Below, piece by piece: positions 29,565 to 37,399 of a stretch of 64,000 bases of DNA. Both the position numbers and the translations under genes were made by a program. Position 1 is the first letter of the stretch; each line of letters begins with the position of its first letter. A model generated the notes under the pieces. The model ran no database searches. It was not told the DNA's origin and was given only the letters and a program-made list of their open reading frames with translations. This stretch comes from Myxococcales bacterium (GTDB lineage: Bacteria > Myxococcota_A > Polyangia > Polyangiales > Polyangiaceae), in the NCBI GenBank assembly GCA_016794345.1, contig JAEUKE010000263.1, forward strand, positions 1 through 64,000, written 5' to 3'.

Positions 29565-30566
29565 TTACGTGCGCGTCATGCGCGGCGCGCCCACGCCCAT
29601 CTTGTCCCAGACCTCTTCGAGCGTCCGCTGGGCGATGGCGCGGGCCTTGGCGGCGCCGGTCGCGAGCGCCTCTTCGATGCGCTTCTCGTCCGGCCGGAGC
29701 TCGTTGTACCGCTCGCGAACCGGCGCGAGGTACTGGACGACGGCCTCGGCGACGGCCACCTTCAGGTCCCCGTAGCGCTGGCCGGCGAAGTCCTTCTCGA
29801 CGTCGGCGGGCTTCTTCCCCTGGATGGCGGCCATGATCTCCAGGAGGTTCGAGATGCCGGGCTTGTCGTCGGCGATCTTGATCTCGGTGCCGCTGTCGGT
29901 GACGGCGCTCTTGACCTTCTTGAGGATGGCCTTCGGCTCCTCGAGCACGTAGACGGTTCCGTTCTCGTTCGTGGAGCTCGTGCTCATCTTCTGCTCGGGC
30001 GACTGCAGATCCATGATTCGCGCGCCGACCTCGGGGATGCGGTGCTTCGGCACGACGAGCGTCTCGCCGAAGCGCTCGTTGAAGCGCTCCGCGATGTTGC
30101 GGGTCAGCTCGACGTGCTGGCGCTGGTCGTCGCCGACGGGGACCTCGTCCGTCTTGTAGAGGAGGATGTCGGCCGCCATGAGCACCGGATAGAGGAAGAG
30201 ACCGGCCGAGATGAGCGCGTCCTTCTGTTTCGCGCTCTTGTCCTTGAACTGGTGCATGCGCGTCAGCTCGCCGTGAGACGTCACCGAGCAGAGCAGCCAG
30301 CAGAGCTCGCTGTGCTGCGGCACGTCGCTCTGGCGGAAGAGGATGCACTTGTCGGGGTCGACGCCAGCCGCGAGGAGGATGGCCGTCGTGTCGTAGAGGA
30401 GCTTGCGCAAGGTCGCCGGCTCGTAGGGCACCGTCGTCGCGTGGAGATCGACCACGCAGTAGATCGACTCGCCTCGCGTCTGCCCTTCGACGTACTGCCG
30501 GATCGCGCCGATGTAGTTGCCGAGGTGTTTCCGCCCGGTGGGTTGGATGCCGCTGAAGATGCGCAT
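29565..30566 (-). CDS. trpS: Tryptophanyl-tRNA synthetase
   Basis: 333-residue class I aminoacyl-tRNA synthetase charging tRNA-Trp. The HIGH-type motif is HLGN (GRKHLGNYIGAIRQYV, residues 13-28) and the KMSKS motif is KMSTS. The PVLMAADILLYKTDEVPVGD block, typical of TrpS, is present. The frame is open upstream to 30752, but the family start is at ATG 30566 (MRIFSGIQPTGR). Length is normal. It lies upstream of the secretion operon on the same strand, with a 90-base gap. Confidence 0.96.
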   Translation of the reverse strand: MRIFSGIQPTGRKHLGNYIGAIRQYVEGQTRGESIYCVVDLHATTVPYEPATLRKLLYDTTAILLAAGVDPDKCILFRQSDVPQHSELCWLLCSVTSHGELTRMHQFKDKSAKQKDALISAGLFLYPVLMAADILLYKTDEVPVGDDQRQHVELTRNIAERFNERFGETLVVPKHRIPEVGARIMDLQSPEQKMSTSSTNENGTVYVLEEPKAILKKVKSAVTDSGTEIKIADDKPGISNLLEIMAAIQGKKPADVEKDFAGQRYGDLKVAVAEAVVQYLAPVRERYNELRPDEKRIEEALATGAAKARAIAQRTLEEVWDKMGVGAPRMTRT

Positions 30567-30747
30567 GTCGGTCTCTTCTCGTCTCCCTTTACTCGCCCCG
30601 GCGACCGATCTCCACGTGAACGGGGACGGTGCGGGTGTCGCCGAAGACTCCGCCCCGCTTTCAGTTCTGAAAAATCGGGCGGAGGACGGATTGCAGCGAC
30701 GCGATCTGCGGACCCACCGACCACGCTCAAACGGCTGACAAACGCGC

Positions 30748-30762
30748 GGCACCGGACTTGCA
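30748..30762 (+). promoter_or_regulatory. Possible sigma-54 promoter
   Basis: GGCACCGGACTTGCA matches the sigma-54 consensus (GGCAC, then TTGCA, with GG and GC 12 bases apart) except for one base after GGCAC. The expected start of transcription is near 30773, giving a short leader that contains GGGGAG before the ATG at 30788. It lacks the GGCACGTGCC palindrome found upstream of the two sigma-54-type sites at 38030 and 46950. Confidence 0.45.
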
Positions 30763-30787
30763 CAGCCTCCGGGGAGCGGGTTGCGAT

Positions 30788-31276
30788 ATGCGAGTCGGGG
30801 CAGGCGTGAGTCCGGAGGCGTGGGAGGAGCTCTGGAACGAGCTCGCCAACGAGGTCACGCGACGGGCCAGCGCTCTTGCGGAGAGCGTCGACGCAGCGGC
30901 CAGCACGACACCGCACGAACGAGAGCAGGCCTTGGCGCTCTCCCGCGACATGCGGCTCGTCGCCATGCTCCACGGCGCAGTCAGCGCGGACCGGGGAGCG
31001 GAGCTGATCGAGCGCGCGCGCCGGCTGCTCGGCCGACCGCTGTGCGCCGTCGACCGGCGGTTCGAGGATGACGACGAGGACGAGACCACGATCCCGCGCC
31101 GTGTGAACCACCTGCTCGAGCACGAGTCGGCGGAGGGAGCGGCGAGGAGCGCGCGGCCCGCGCGCGTGCCCTCTCCGCCGCCGCCCGTCCCGGGTCCCCA
31201 GGTGATGACAAAACGCGACGCGGCTGGGCTGCGGCTGAACTGGTCCGACGCGGGCGGCCGCAAGACCCGCTGGTGA
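30788..31276 (+). CDS. Hypothetical protein, helical
   Basis: 162-residue protein with no signal peptide or membrane helix. The N-terminal 90 residues look helical (WEELWNELANEVTRRASALA; EREQALALSRDMRLVAMLHG). An acidic patch FEDDDEDETT follows, and then a disordered Pro/Arg-rich C-terminus. The ATG at 30788 is chosen for the ribosome-binding GGGGAG upstream; the frame is open 30 bases further. It stands alone and may be driven by the sigma-54-type site just upstream. No family recognised. Confidence 0.55.
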   Translation: MRVGAGVSPEAWEELWNELANEVTRRASALAESVDAAASTTPHEREQALALSRDMRLVAMLHGAVSADRGAELIERARRLLGRPLCAVDRRFEDDDEDETTIPRRVNHLLEHESAEGAARSARPARVPSPPPPVPGPQVMTKRDAAGLRLNWSDAGGRKTRW

Positions 31277-31292
31277 GGCTGCGGCCTCGTCG

Positions 31293-31463
31293 CGTGGAAA
31301 CGGAGCTTCTCCAGGGGACTAGTCCCGTGGAAACGGAGTTTCCACGCTAGAAGAAACGAGTCCCCTCCGGAACAAACTGCCACTTCGCCCGAGAATTCGG
31401 GCCGCCTTCGCCCCGTCAGGGGCGGCCCGAGTTCTTCAAGAAATGATGGTTCCAGGGGACTAG
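31293..31463. repeat. Cluster of short direct and inverted repeats
   Basis: Noncoding stretch between convergent genes. CGTGGAAACGGAG occurs twice (31293-31305, 31326-31338). The second copy belongs to a perfect 9-bp hairpin: CGTGGAAAC, 3-base loop, GTTTCCACG (31326-31346). GGGACTAGTCCC (31315-31326) is a perfect 12-bp palindrome. AGGGGACT occurs at 31313-31320 and 31453-31460, and inverted (AGTCCCCT) at 31359-31366. The last copy runs into the stop codon of the thioesterase gene. Confidence 0.6.
31393..31434. terminator. Bidirectional terminator-like hairpin
   Basis: GAATTCGGGCCGCC (31393-31406) pairs with GGCGGCCCGAGTTC (31421-31434) across a 14-base loop, with only one G-T wobble. It sits between convergent genes and could stop transcription from both sides. 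No long T run follows, so a purely intrinsic terminator is not certain. Confidence 0.6.
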
Positions 31464-31897
31464 GCGGCCGGGGTCTTCACGAGCGGCTGGAGCGCCTTGC
31501 GGAACCGCTCCGACCAGGGGCACGGCTTGTTGGTCAGCGGGTCGAGCCGCACCAGGCGGGTGGCGCCGTCGGCGAAGACGATGTCACCGTGTGGGGAGCG
31601 GACGCGCGCGTCGATGACGAGGCTCGAGCTCCCCAGCTTGGAGGGGGTGAGCTCGACCAGGATCTCGCCTTCGCCGCGGAAGGGGACGAGGTAGCGGATG
31701 CCGTGCTCCGCGATGACGTGCCACTTGTCCGGGTTGTGCTCCAGGTCGTCTTGCCAGTGGAAGCCGAGGGCGTTGAAGAGCTCCCCGCGGGCGCGCTCGA
31801 TGAAGAGCAGGTAGCGGACGTTGTGGAGGATGTTGAGCGCATCCAGGTCGTCGAAGTAGACGCGCTGGACGCTGCGGAATGGCGACAGAACCGTCAT
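31460..31897 (-). CDS. Hot-dog-fold acyl-CoA thioesterase
   Basis: 145-residue single-domain protein of the 4-hydroxybenzoyl-CoA thioesterase/YbgC type. The catalytic motif region VYFDDLDALNILHNVRYL (Asp in the DxLxxxxNxxY-like pattern) starts at residue 13 and is followed by the long helix FIERARGELFNALGF and the hot-dog strands. The substrate cannot be told. Its ATG overlaps the nth stop codon (ATGA, 31894-31897), so it is the last gene of a Fic-like/nth/thioesterase operon, an unusual combination of functions. Confidence 0.85.
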   Translation of the reverse strand: MTVLSPFRSVQRVYFDDLDALNILHNVRYLLFIERARGELFNALGFHWQDDLEHNPDKWHVIAEHGIRYLVPFRGEGEILVELTPSKLGSSSLVIDARVRSPHGDIVFADGATRLVRLDPLTNKPCPWSERFRKALQPLVKTPAA

Positions 31898-32700
31898 TTC
31901 TTGGGTTTCGTGGCGGGGCCGACCTTGCCCGCTGCCTTCTTCTTGACAGCCTTCAAGGGGGCCGCCGGCTTCTTCTTGGCCCCGACCTTCGGTGCGGGTG
32001 CAGGCCTCGTTCTCGGGGGCTTGCGGCCGACGTGCTCGGCCTTGAACGCCGACGGGCAGAGGTCGCTCACACCGCAGGCCGCGCAGGCGGGGCGCTGCGC
32101 GAAGCAGACGCGCCGCCCGTGGAAGATGAGCGTGTGGGAGAGCGGGTCCCAGTCTTCACGCGGGAAGAGCGCACAGAGGTCGAGCTCGATCGAGCCGGGA
32201 TCGGTGTTCTTCGTGAACCCGAGCCGCTGCGAGAGCCGCTGCACGTGGGTGTCGACGACGACGCCCTCGGGCGTCCCCCAGCTGACCCCGAGCACGACGT
32301 TGGCGGTCTTGCGGCCGACCCCGGGGAGCTCGACCAGGGCGTCGAGCGTGCGCGGCACCTCGCCGCCGTGTCTCTCCACGAGGCCGCGGGCGAGGCCGAC
32401 GATGTTCTTGCTCTTCTGGTTGTACATGCCGAGGCCGCCCTTCTTGAGCAGCTCGCCGACCGCGGTCGGCTCGGCCGCGGCGAGGGCGCGCGCATCGGGG
32501 TAGGCGGCGAAGAGGGCAGGGGTCGCCTTGTTGACGAGCTTGTCGGTCGTCTGGGCGCTGAGCACGGTCGCCACCAGGAGCTGGAAGGGCCCCTGGTGGT
32601 CCAGCTCGCAGTGCGCGTCCGGGTGGATGGCCCGGAGCTTGGCGAAGACCTCGCGGGCGCGCGCGACGCGCTCCGCCTTCGTCTTGGGCCGAGCGGTCAC
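31894..32700 (-). CDS. nth: Endonuclease III with histone-H1-like tail
   Basis: 268-residue base-excision-repair DNA glycosylase/AP lyase. Helix-hairpin-helix ELPGVGRKTANVVLG carries the catalytic Lys; VDTHVQRL carries the catalytic Asp. The 4Fe-4S loop is complete (Cys-X6-Cys-X2-Cys-X5-Cys in CFAQRPACAACGVSDLC). Ordinary Nth is about 210-220 residues; the extra 45 C-terminal residues are a Lys/Pro/Ala tail (KPAAPLKAVKKKAAGKVGPA) likely to bind DNA. Starts with GTG overlapping the upstream Fic-like stop codon (GTGA). Enzymatic assignment is firm; the role of the tail is inferred. Confidence 0.93.
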   Translation of the reverse strand: MTARPKTKAERVARAREVFAKLRAIHPDAHCELDHQGPFQLLVATVLSAQTTDKLVNKATPALFAAYPDARALAAAEPTAVGELLKKGGLGMYNQKSKNIVGLARGLVERHGGEVPRTLDALVELPGVGRKTANVVLGVSWGTPEGVVVDTHVQRLSQRLGFTKNTDPGSIELDLCALFPREDWDPLSHTLIFHGRRVCFAQRPACAACGVSDLCPSAFKAEHVGRKPPRTRPAPAPKVGAKKKPAAPLKAVKKKAAGKVGPATKPKK

Positions 32701-34022
32701 GAGACGATCGTGCGAGCCCGGGACTCGCGCTCGTCGAGGATCTTCTCGACGCTGGCGAGGCTGTTGTCCACCGACTCCTGGACGATCTTCAGGATGATGT
32801 TCGGCTCACCCTTGAGCGCGTCGTAGTACCGCTGGCGCTCCGTCGCGTGGATGATGGCCGGCGGGTGACCCGAGCGCATGAGCAAGAGGTTCATGAAGAG
32901 CCGGGCGACCTTGCCGCTATCCGACGGGAAGGGGAAGACGCGGAGGAGATCGTAGTGGGCGCGCGCGGCGATGCGGATCGCGTTCCGCGTCTTGCGCGTC
33001 TCGGGGTCGTTCAGCCAGTCCACGACCTGCCGGACCTTGTAGCCGATCTTGTCGGGCTGCGCGTACTCGTGGAAATACAGCCGGTGCTGGGGGATGTCCC
33101 GGCGGTACTTCACCGTCTTGATGTCGCCCTCGGCCGGGTGAAGGATGAGGTAGATCTTCTTGATCACATCGATCGTGATCGGGACCTTCTTCTTCGCCGC
33201 GTCGCGCACGAACTCGATCGCCTCCTTGTGGCGACGAATCTCGTCTGCTGCCGGCTGGAGCGTGGAGTCGGTCACGACGGGCTGATCGCCGAGGCCGGCG
33301 CCCAGCTCCTCCAACGTGTAGACGGAGCCCTCGAGCGCGCTGTCGTGGTAGATCCACGACTTGTCGAACCGCGCCCAGTAGTCCGCCTGAAACTCGGTGG
33401 GCTGCGCCTCGAGCCGCTTCTCGATCCCGGCGTACCGGTCCTCGATGCTGGGCTGCGTCTCCAGCTTCCGGACCGGGATGGGCAGGCTCACCGCCTGGGT
33501 GACGCTCGGCCCTGGACGCTCGGTCTGCCGGCGAACGAGGGTCACACCCCCTTCGCGGCCACGGGGCGGGGCGCTGCCTGGCTTTCGGGCAGGCGCGGCT
33601 TGGCCCGGGCTGGAAGCGCGGGGCGCCAGGATGATGGGCTCGCCCTTCCGCGAGCCCTTGGGGGCAGGGACGCCCTTGGCCGAAGGGGCCGGCGGGGGAG
33701 CCACGGCCGCCTGGTGGTGGGTGGACGAGCGAGACCCGTTGGCGGCCACCTTGCCCGAGGCCGGGGGAGCCGGCGCCTTGGCTGGGCCCTTGCCCTGGGA
33801 GGAGGGCCCCTTGGCCGAAGGCGCAGGTGCCGCGGGCGTCCTGGCGCCCTTGGCAGGGGAGCCCTTGGCAGGCGCCTTCGGAGCCGGAGCAGCCTTCTTG
33901 GGGGCCACCGCCTTGGCAGGCTTGGGAGCCGCCTTCTTGGCGGGCTTCGCCCCCGCCTTTTTCACGGGGTTTGCCTTCTTGCTCGCTGCCCCGCGGGCGC
34001 CCTTAGCCGTAGTTTTTGCCAT
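32697..34022 (-). CDS. Fic-fold protein with degenerate catalytic motif and H1-like N-terminus
   Basis: 441-residue protein. The first 150 residues are Lys/Pro/Ala-rich repeats like histone H1 tails (KKAGAKPAKKAAPKPAKAVA). The rest is a Fic/DOC domain: an inhibitory-helix-like DSALEGSVYTLEE (near residues 224-236), HPAEGDIKTVKYRRD, and the core motif near 361-372. That motif reads FPFPSDSGKVAR where active Fic enzymes have HPFxDGNGRxxR: the catalytic His is Phe, the Asn is Ser and the Arg after Gly is Lys. AMP-transfer by the usual mechanism is therefore unlikely. First gene of the operon with nth and the thioesterase. Confidence 0.75.
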   Translation of the reverse strand: MAKTTAKGARGAASKKANPVKKAGAKPAKKAAPKPAKAVAPKKAAPAPKAPAKGSPAKGARTPAAPAPSAKGPSSQGKGPAKAPAPPASGKVAANGSRSSTHHQAAVAPPPAPSAKGVPAPKGSRKGEPIILAPRASSPGQAAPARKPGSAPPRGREGGVTLVRRQTERPGPSVTQAVSLPIPVRKLETQPSIEDRYAGIEKRLEAQPTEFQADYWARFDKSWIYHDSALEGSVYTLEELGAGLGDQPVVTDSTLQPAADEIRRHKEAIEFVRDAAKKKVPITIDVIKKIYLILHPAEGDIKTVKYRRDIPQHRLYFHEYAQPDKIGYKVRQVVDWLNDPETRKTRNAIRIAARAHYDLLRVFPFPSDSGKVARLFMNLLLMRSGHPPAIIHATERQRYYDALKGEPNIILKIVQESVDNSLASVEKILDERESRARTIVS

Positions 34023-34073
34023 GGTCGATCACTCGCGGAGACCCCGGCTGCTGGCATACCGCGACGGCGGGCG

Positions 34074-34103
34074 AGCCTAGTCGCCGCCACATGGAAACGT
34101 CAA
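34074..34103 (-). promoter_or_regulatory. Weak sigma-70-like promoter for the Fic-like operon
   Basis: On the minus strand TTGACG (34103-34098) and TAGGCT (34079-34074) are 18 bases apart, about 50 bases upstream of the Fic-like ATG. The -35 part is close to consensus and the -10 part is poor, so this is a tentative call. Confidence 0.3.
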
Positions 34104-34166
34104 CACCTCTCGGACCGGCCGGTCAGCCGAGGCGGGCCCGCTCGACCTCTCCACGGGTCTGGCTCT

Positions 34167-35039
34167 TCAGCTGGCGCCGACGGCCTTGAGCAACGCGGTG
34201 CCCGCCTTCCCTGGACGGTAGGCCGCGCGATGGAAGAGCCGCGGGGCGAAGGTGTGCTCGGCGCCGCCCGCGTACCGCAGGGTCACCAGCGTACCGCGCG
34301 CGAGCTCGCGCCCGGCGACGTGCTCGGGCAGCCAGCCGAAGCCGAGGCCGCGGAGGATCGCCTGCTTCTTGGTCTCGAAGTCGTTGAGGTGGAGCTGGGA
34401 ACGCACCTCGAGCCCGGCGGTCGGCAAGGACAGGCGCGGGTCCGAGCCGCGTACGGTGAGGAGGACGTGCTCCGACAGGTCGGCGGCCGAGAGCTTCTTC
34501 GCCTGGGCGAGCGGGTGGCTCCGGTGGGCGCAGAGCCTGGCGCGCACGGGCGGCATGCGATGCGACGCGAGCCCCGTCCGGAGGGGCGGCAGCACGGCCA
34601 TCATGAAGTCGGCCTCGGCGCGCTCGAAGGCCTCTTCGACGCCCGCCAGAAACTCGGCCGAGACCGAGACCTTCGTGGGCGCGCCCCGATCCATGAGGCC
34701 ACGCATCCAGCCCAGGACCGGGCCGATGGGGACGATGCCGTCGAAGACGAGGCGCACCGAAGGCTCCCAGCCGCTCTGGATGCGCTGGCAAGTCGTCACG
34801 AGCTCGCGCTCGGCGTCGAGCATCTTTCGCGCGTGGAGCAGCACGGCCTGACCCTCCGGCGTGAGCCGCAGGCGGTAGCCGCTCCGATCCAGGAGGAGCA
34901 GCCCGGTCTGCTCCTCGAGGCCGGTGAGCGCATAGAGGACCGCGGTGTGCCCCTTGTGGAGCTTCGCGGCTGCCTTCTGCAGGGTGCCTTCCTGGGCGAG
35001 CGCGCTGAGCGCCCGGGCTTGCTCGAGGGTCACGAACAT
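34167..35039 (-). CDS. LysR-type transcriptional regulator
   Basis: About 290 residues. N-terminal winged HTH (MFVTLEQARALSALAQEGTL, then QKAAAKLHKGHTAVLYALTG) and a LysR-type effector domain with SVRLVFDGIVPIGPVLGWM and a typical second half (GLGFGWLPEHVAGRELARG). The start is taken at ATG 35039 because the family begins there; an ATG at 35081 in frame would place the operator sequences inside the gene. It is divergent from hmgA-hppD, with 86 bases between them that hold two identical palindromes. Regulation of homogentisate degradation and of itself is the natural inference; the ligand is unknown. Confidence 0.9.
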   Translation of the reverse strand: MFVTLEQARALSALAQEGTLQKAAAKLHKGHTAVLYALTGLEEQTGLLLLDRSGYRLRLTPEGQAVLLHARKMLDAERELVTTCQRIQSGWEPSVRLVFDGIVPIGPVLGWMRGLMDRGAPTKVSVSAEFLAGVEEAFERAEADFMMAVLPPLRTGLASHRMPPVRARLCAHRSHPLAQAKKLSAADLSEHVLLTVRGSDPRLSLPTAGLEVRSQLHLNDFETKKQAILRGLGFGWLPEHVAGRELARGTLVTLRYAGGAEHTFAPRLFHRAAYRPGKAGTALLKAVGAS

Positions 35040-35044
35040 GGTCG

Positions 35045-35088
35045 GCACATTGTGCGATCCATCGACAATGATGTGCAGCACATTGTGC
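35045..35088. promoter_or_regulatory. Two palindromic LysR-type operator boxes
   Basis: GCACATTGTGC occurs twice (35045-35055 and 35078-35088), each a perfect 5-bp dyad around a central T. The centres are 33 bases apart, about three helical turns. Between them is a partial third copy (ACAATGATGTGC). The boxes fill the gap between the LysR gene and hmgA, so they most likely bind that regulator. Confidence 0.65.
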
Positions 35089-35125
35089 TTTTTGCGCGCC
35101 GGGCGGTCCCCCAGACTGCTCCCCC

Positions 35126-36238
35126 ATGGACATCCCCTACGTCCGCGGTCGGGTGGCGATGCAGGCGCACGTGGGTCTCCCGGAGGGGACCTACGAAGAG
35201 GAGTACGCGCGCAACGGGTTCTTCGGGCGCTACGCCCACCTCTACAGGAAGAACGCCCCGGTGGGCTGGACCAGCATCGAGGGGCCGTGCAAGCCGCGCA
35301 GCTTCGACCTGCGGCCCGCGTTCGGCGGTGGCGGCGATCTGTTCGCGCTCCGCAAGCCCATCCTCGGCAACGCCGACGTGCGCTGCTCCACGCTGGGGCT
35401 GACCGAGGCGATGCCCTACCTCGCGCGCAACGCGGACGCCGACGAGCTCTTCTTCGTCCACGCCGGCGCGGGCCGCTTCGAGACCGACTTCGGGCCGCTG
35501 CCCTACGAGACGGGCGACTACCTCTACGTGCCGCGCGGGACCTGCTTCCGCTTCGCGCCGTCGAGCCCGACCGCGATGCTCTCGATGGAGAGCCGCGGTG
35601 AGATCACGCTGCCGGATCGCGGCATGCTCGGCCAGCACGCGCTCTTCGACCCCGCGGTGCTCCGCGTTCCCTCGCCGGACGAGGCCTGCACGCTCGGGCC
35701 CGACGCGAGCGGCCAGTGGGAAGTGCGCATCCTCCGCGAGGACCAGATCACCCGAGTCCGGTACCCGTTCTGCCCGATGGACGTCGTCGGCTGGAAGGGC
35801 ACGGTGACGCCGTTCGTGCTCAACGTACGCGACATCCGCCCGGTGCTGAGCGACCGCTACCACCTGCCGCCCTCGGCGCACACGACGTTCCTGCTCCGCA
35901 ACGCGGTCGTGTGCACGTTCGCGCCGCGGCCGATGGAGAACGGCGACCCCACCGCGCTGAAGGTGCCGTTTTACCACTCGAACATCGATTTCGACGAGGT
36001 GCTCTTCTACCACCGCGGCGAGTTCTTCAGCCGCGCCGGCATCGAGCCCGGCATGCTCACGTTCCACCCGCAGGGCATCCACCACGGCCCGCACCCCAAG
36101 GCGTACGAGCGCAGCAAGAGCGCGACGCGCACGGAGGAGGTCGCCGTCATGCTCGACACGAAGAACCCACTCGCCGTGCTCGACGCGGCGACGCCCCTCG
36201 AGAACCCGAACTACTACCTGAGCTGGAGCGATCGATGA
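35126..36238 (+). CDS. hmgA: Homogentisate 1,2-dioxygenase
   Basis: 370-residue iron enzyme opening the ring of homogentisate to maleylacetoacetate in tyrosine and phenylalanine breakdown. Iron-ligand regions are visible: FYHSNIDFDEVLFYHRGEFF (His and Glu) and HPQGIHHGPHP (His). The substrate-binding double-stranded beta-helix pattern is intact, and the cupin-like ELFFVHAGAGRFETDFG block is present. The length matches the shorter bacterial form rather than the roughly 430-440-residue form. First gene after the LysR boxes; the stop codon overlaps the hppD start (ATGA), so translation is coupled. Confidence 0.93.
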   Translation: MDIPYVRGRVAMQAHVGLPEGTYEEEYARNGFFGRYAHLYRKNAPVGWTSIEGPCKPRSFDLRPAFGGGGDLFALRKPILGNADVRCSTLGLTEAMPYLARNADADELFFVHAGAGRFETDFGPLPYETGDYLYVPRGTCFRFAPSSPTAMLSMESRGEITLPDRGMLGQHALFDPAVLRVPSPDEACTLGPDASGQWEVRILREDQITRVRYPFCPMDVVGWKGTVTPFVLNVRDIRPVLSDRYHLPPSAHTTFLLRNAVVCTFAPRPMENGDPTALKVPFYHSNIDFDEVLFYHRGEFFSRAGIEPGMLTFHPQGIHHGPHPKAYERSKSATRTEEVAVMLDTKNPLAVLDAATPLENPNYYLSWSDR

Positions 36239-37320
36239 GCACGATGGACACGAGCACGAGCACGAACCCCCTGGGCCTGCGCGGCATCGACTTCGTCGAG
36301 TTCGCCTCGCCCGACCCGGAGGCGCTCCACAAGCTCTTCACCGACTTCGGCTTCTCGCGGACGATGAAGCACCGCGAGCGCGCGATCGACCTCTACCAGC
36401 AGAACGACATCGTCTTCCTCCTGAACCGCGAGGTCGGCTCCTTCGGGCAGAGGTTCTGCAAGCTCCACGGCCCCGCGATCGTGTCGATGGGCTGGGTCTT
36501 CGACGACCCGCGCACCGCGCTGCAGCAGGCGATCCTGCGCGGCGGTCGGTCCTGCCGGGAGGGCGATCTCGAGCTCTCGTCGGGCGGCCGCGTGCCGGCG
36601 CTCTACGGCATCGGCGACAGCCTCCTCTATTTCGTCGCGCCGCAGGGCGATCGAGAGAAGCACTGGGAGCGCCTCGGCTTCGTGGCCCACCCCGCGCCGG
36701 TGAAGATCGCCGAGAAGGGCTTCGTGGCCATCGACCACCTCACGAACAACGTCGAAAAGGGCACGATGGAGACCTGGGCGGGCTTCTACAAGAGCGTGTT
36801 CGGCTTCACGGAGGTCCGCTACTTCGACATCCGCGGCGCCAAGACCGGGCTCACGAGCTACGCGCTGCGCTCGCCGGATGGCTCCTTCTGCATCCCCATC
36901 AACGAGGGCACGGAGAAGAAGAGCCAGATCAACGAGTACCTCGAGGAGTACAAGGGCCCTGGCATCCAGCACCTCGCTTTTCTCACCAAGGACATCCTCG
37001 CGTCGCTCTCGAAGCTCGAGGGGACGAAGATCCAGATGCTCGACATCGACGACGAGTACTACCGGACGGTCTTCGACCGCGTCCCCAACGTCACGGAGGA
37101 CCGCGCCGAGATCCGGCGGCGCAACGTGCTGGTCGACGGAGACGACGCCGGCTACCTGCTCCAGATCTTCACGAAGAACCTGGTCGGGCCGATCTTCATC
37201 GAGATCATCCAGCGCAAGAACCACCTCTCGTTCGGCGAGGGGAACTTCGGGGCGCTCTTCCGATCGATCGAGCGCGACCAGGAGAAGCGCGGCTACCTGG
37301 CGGACGAGCAGCGCGCCTGA
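36235..37320 (+). CDS. hppD: 4-hydroxyphenylpyruvate dioxygenase
   Basis: 361-residue Fe(II) enzyme that makes homogentisate from 4-hydroxyphenylpyruvate, the step before HmgA. Iron ligands: His in FVAIDHLTNNV, His in GPGIQHLAFLT and Glu in GPIFIEIIQRKN. Two glyoxalase-fold halves are visible (GIDFVEFASPDPEALHKLF; then the second from residue 165). The start is at ATG 36235, overlapping the hmgA stop codon. The pair forms a compact pathway cassette under the divergent LysR regulator. Maleylacetoacetate isomerase and fumarylacetoacetase are not in the window. Confidence 0.95.
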   Translation: MSTMDTSTSTNPLGLRGIDFVEFASPDPEALHKLFTDFGFSRTMKHRERAIDLYQQNDIVFLLNREVGSFGQRFCKLHGPAIVSMGWVFDDPRTALQQAILRGGRSCREGDLELSSGGRVPALYGIGDSLLYFVAPQGDREKHWERLGFVAHPAPVKIAEKGFVAIDHLTNNVEKGTMETWAGFYKSVFGFTEVRYFDIRGAKTGLTSYALRSPDGSFCIPINEGTEKKSQINEYLEEYKGPGIQHLAFLTKDILASLSKLEGTKIQMLDIDDEYYRTVFDRVPNVTEDRAEIRRRNVLVDGDDAGYLLQIFTKNLVGPIFIEIIQRKNHLSFGEGNFGALFRSIERDQEKRGYLADEQRA

Positions 37321-37399
37321 CGACGTGACCCGGTCTCCTTCGGGGCGCAGCGCCGTCCGGGACCACCTCGCTGCCCGCATCTGGTCGTACACTGGCCCG

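Noticed and set aside
35716..36234. Longer start for hppD
   Set aside because: Those codons lie inside hmgA in another frame, and HPPD homology begins at the ATGA overlap.
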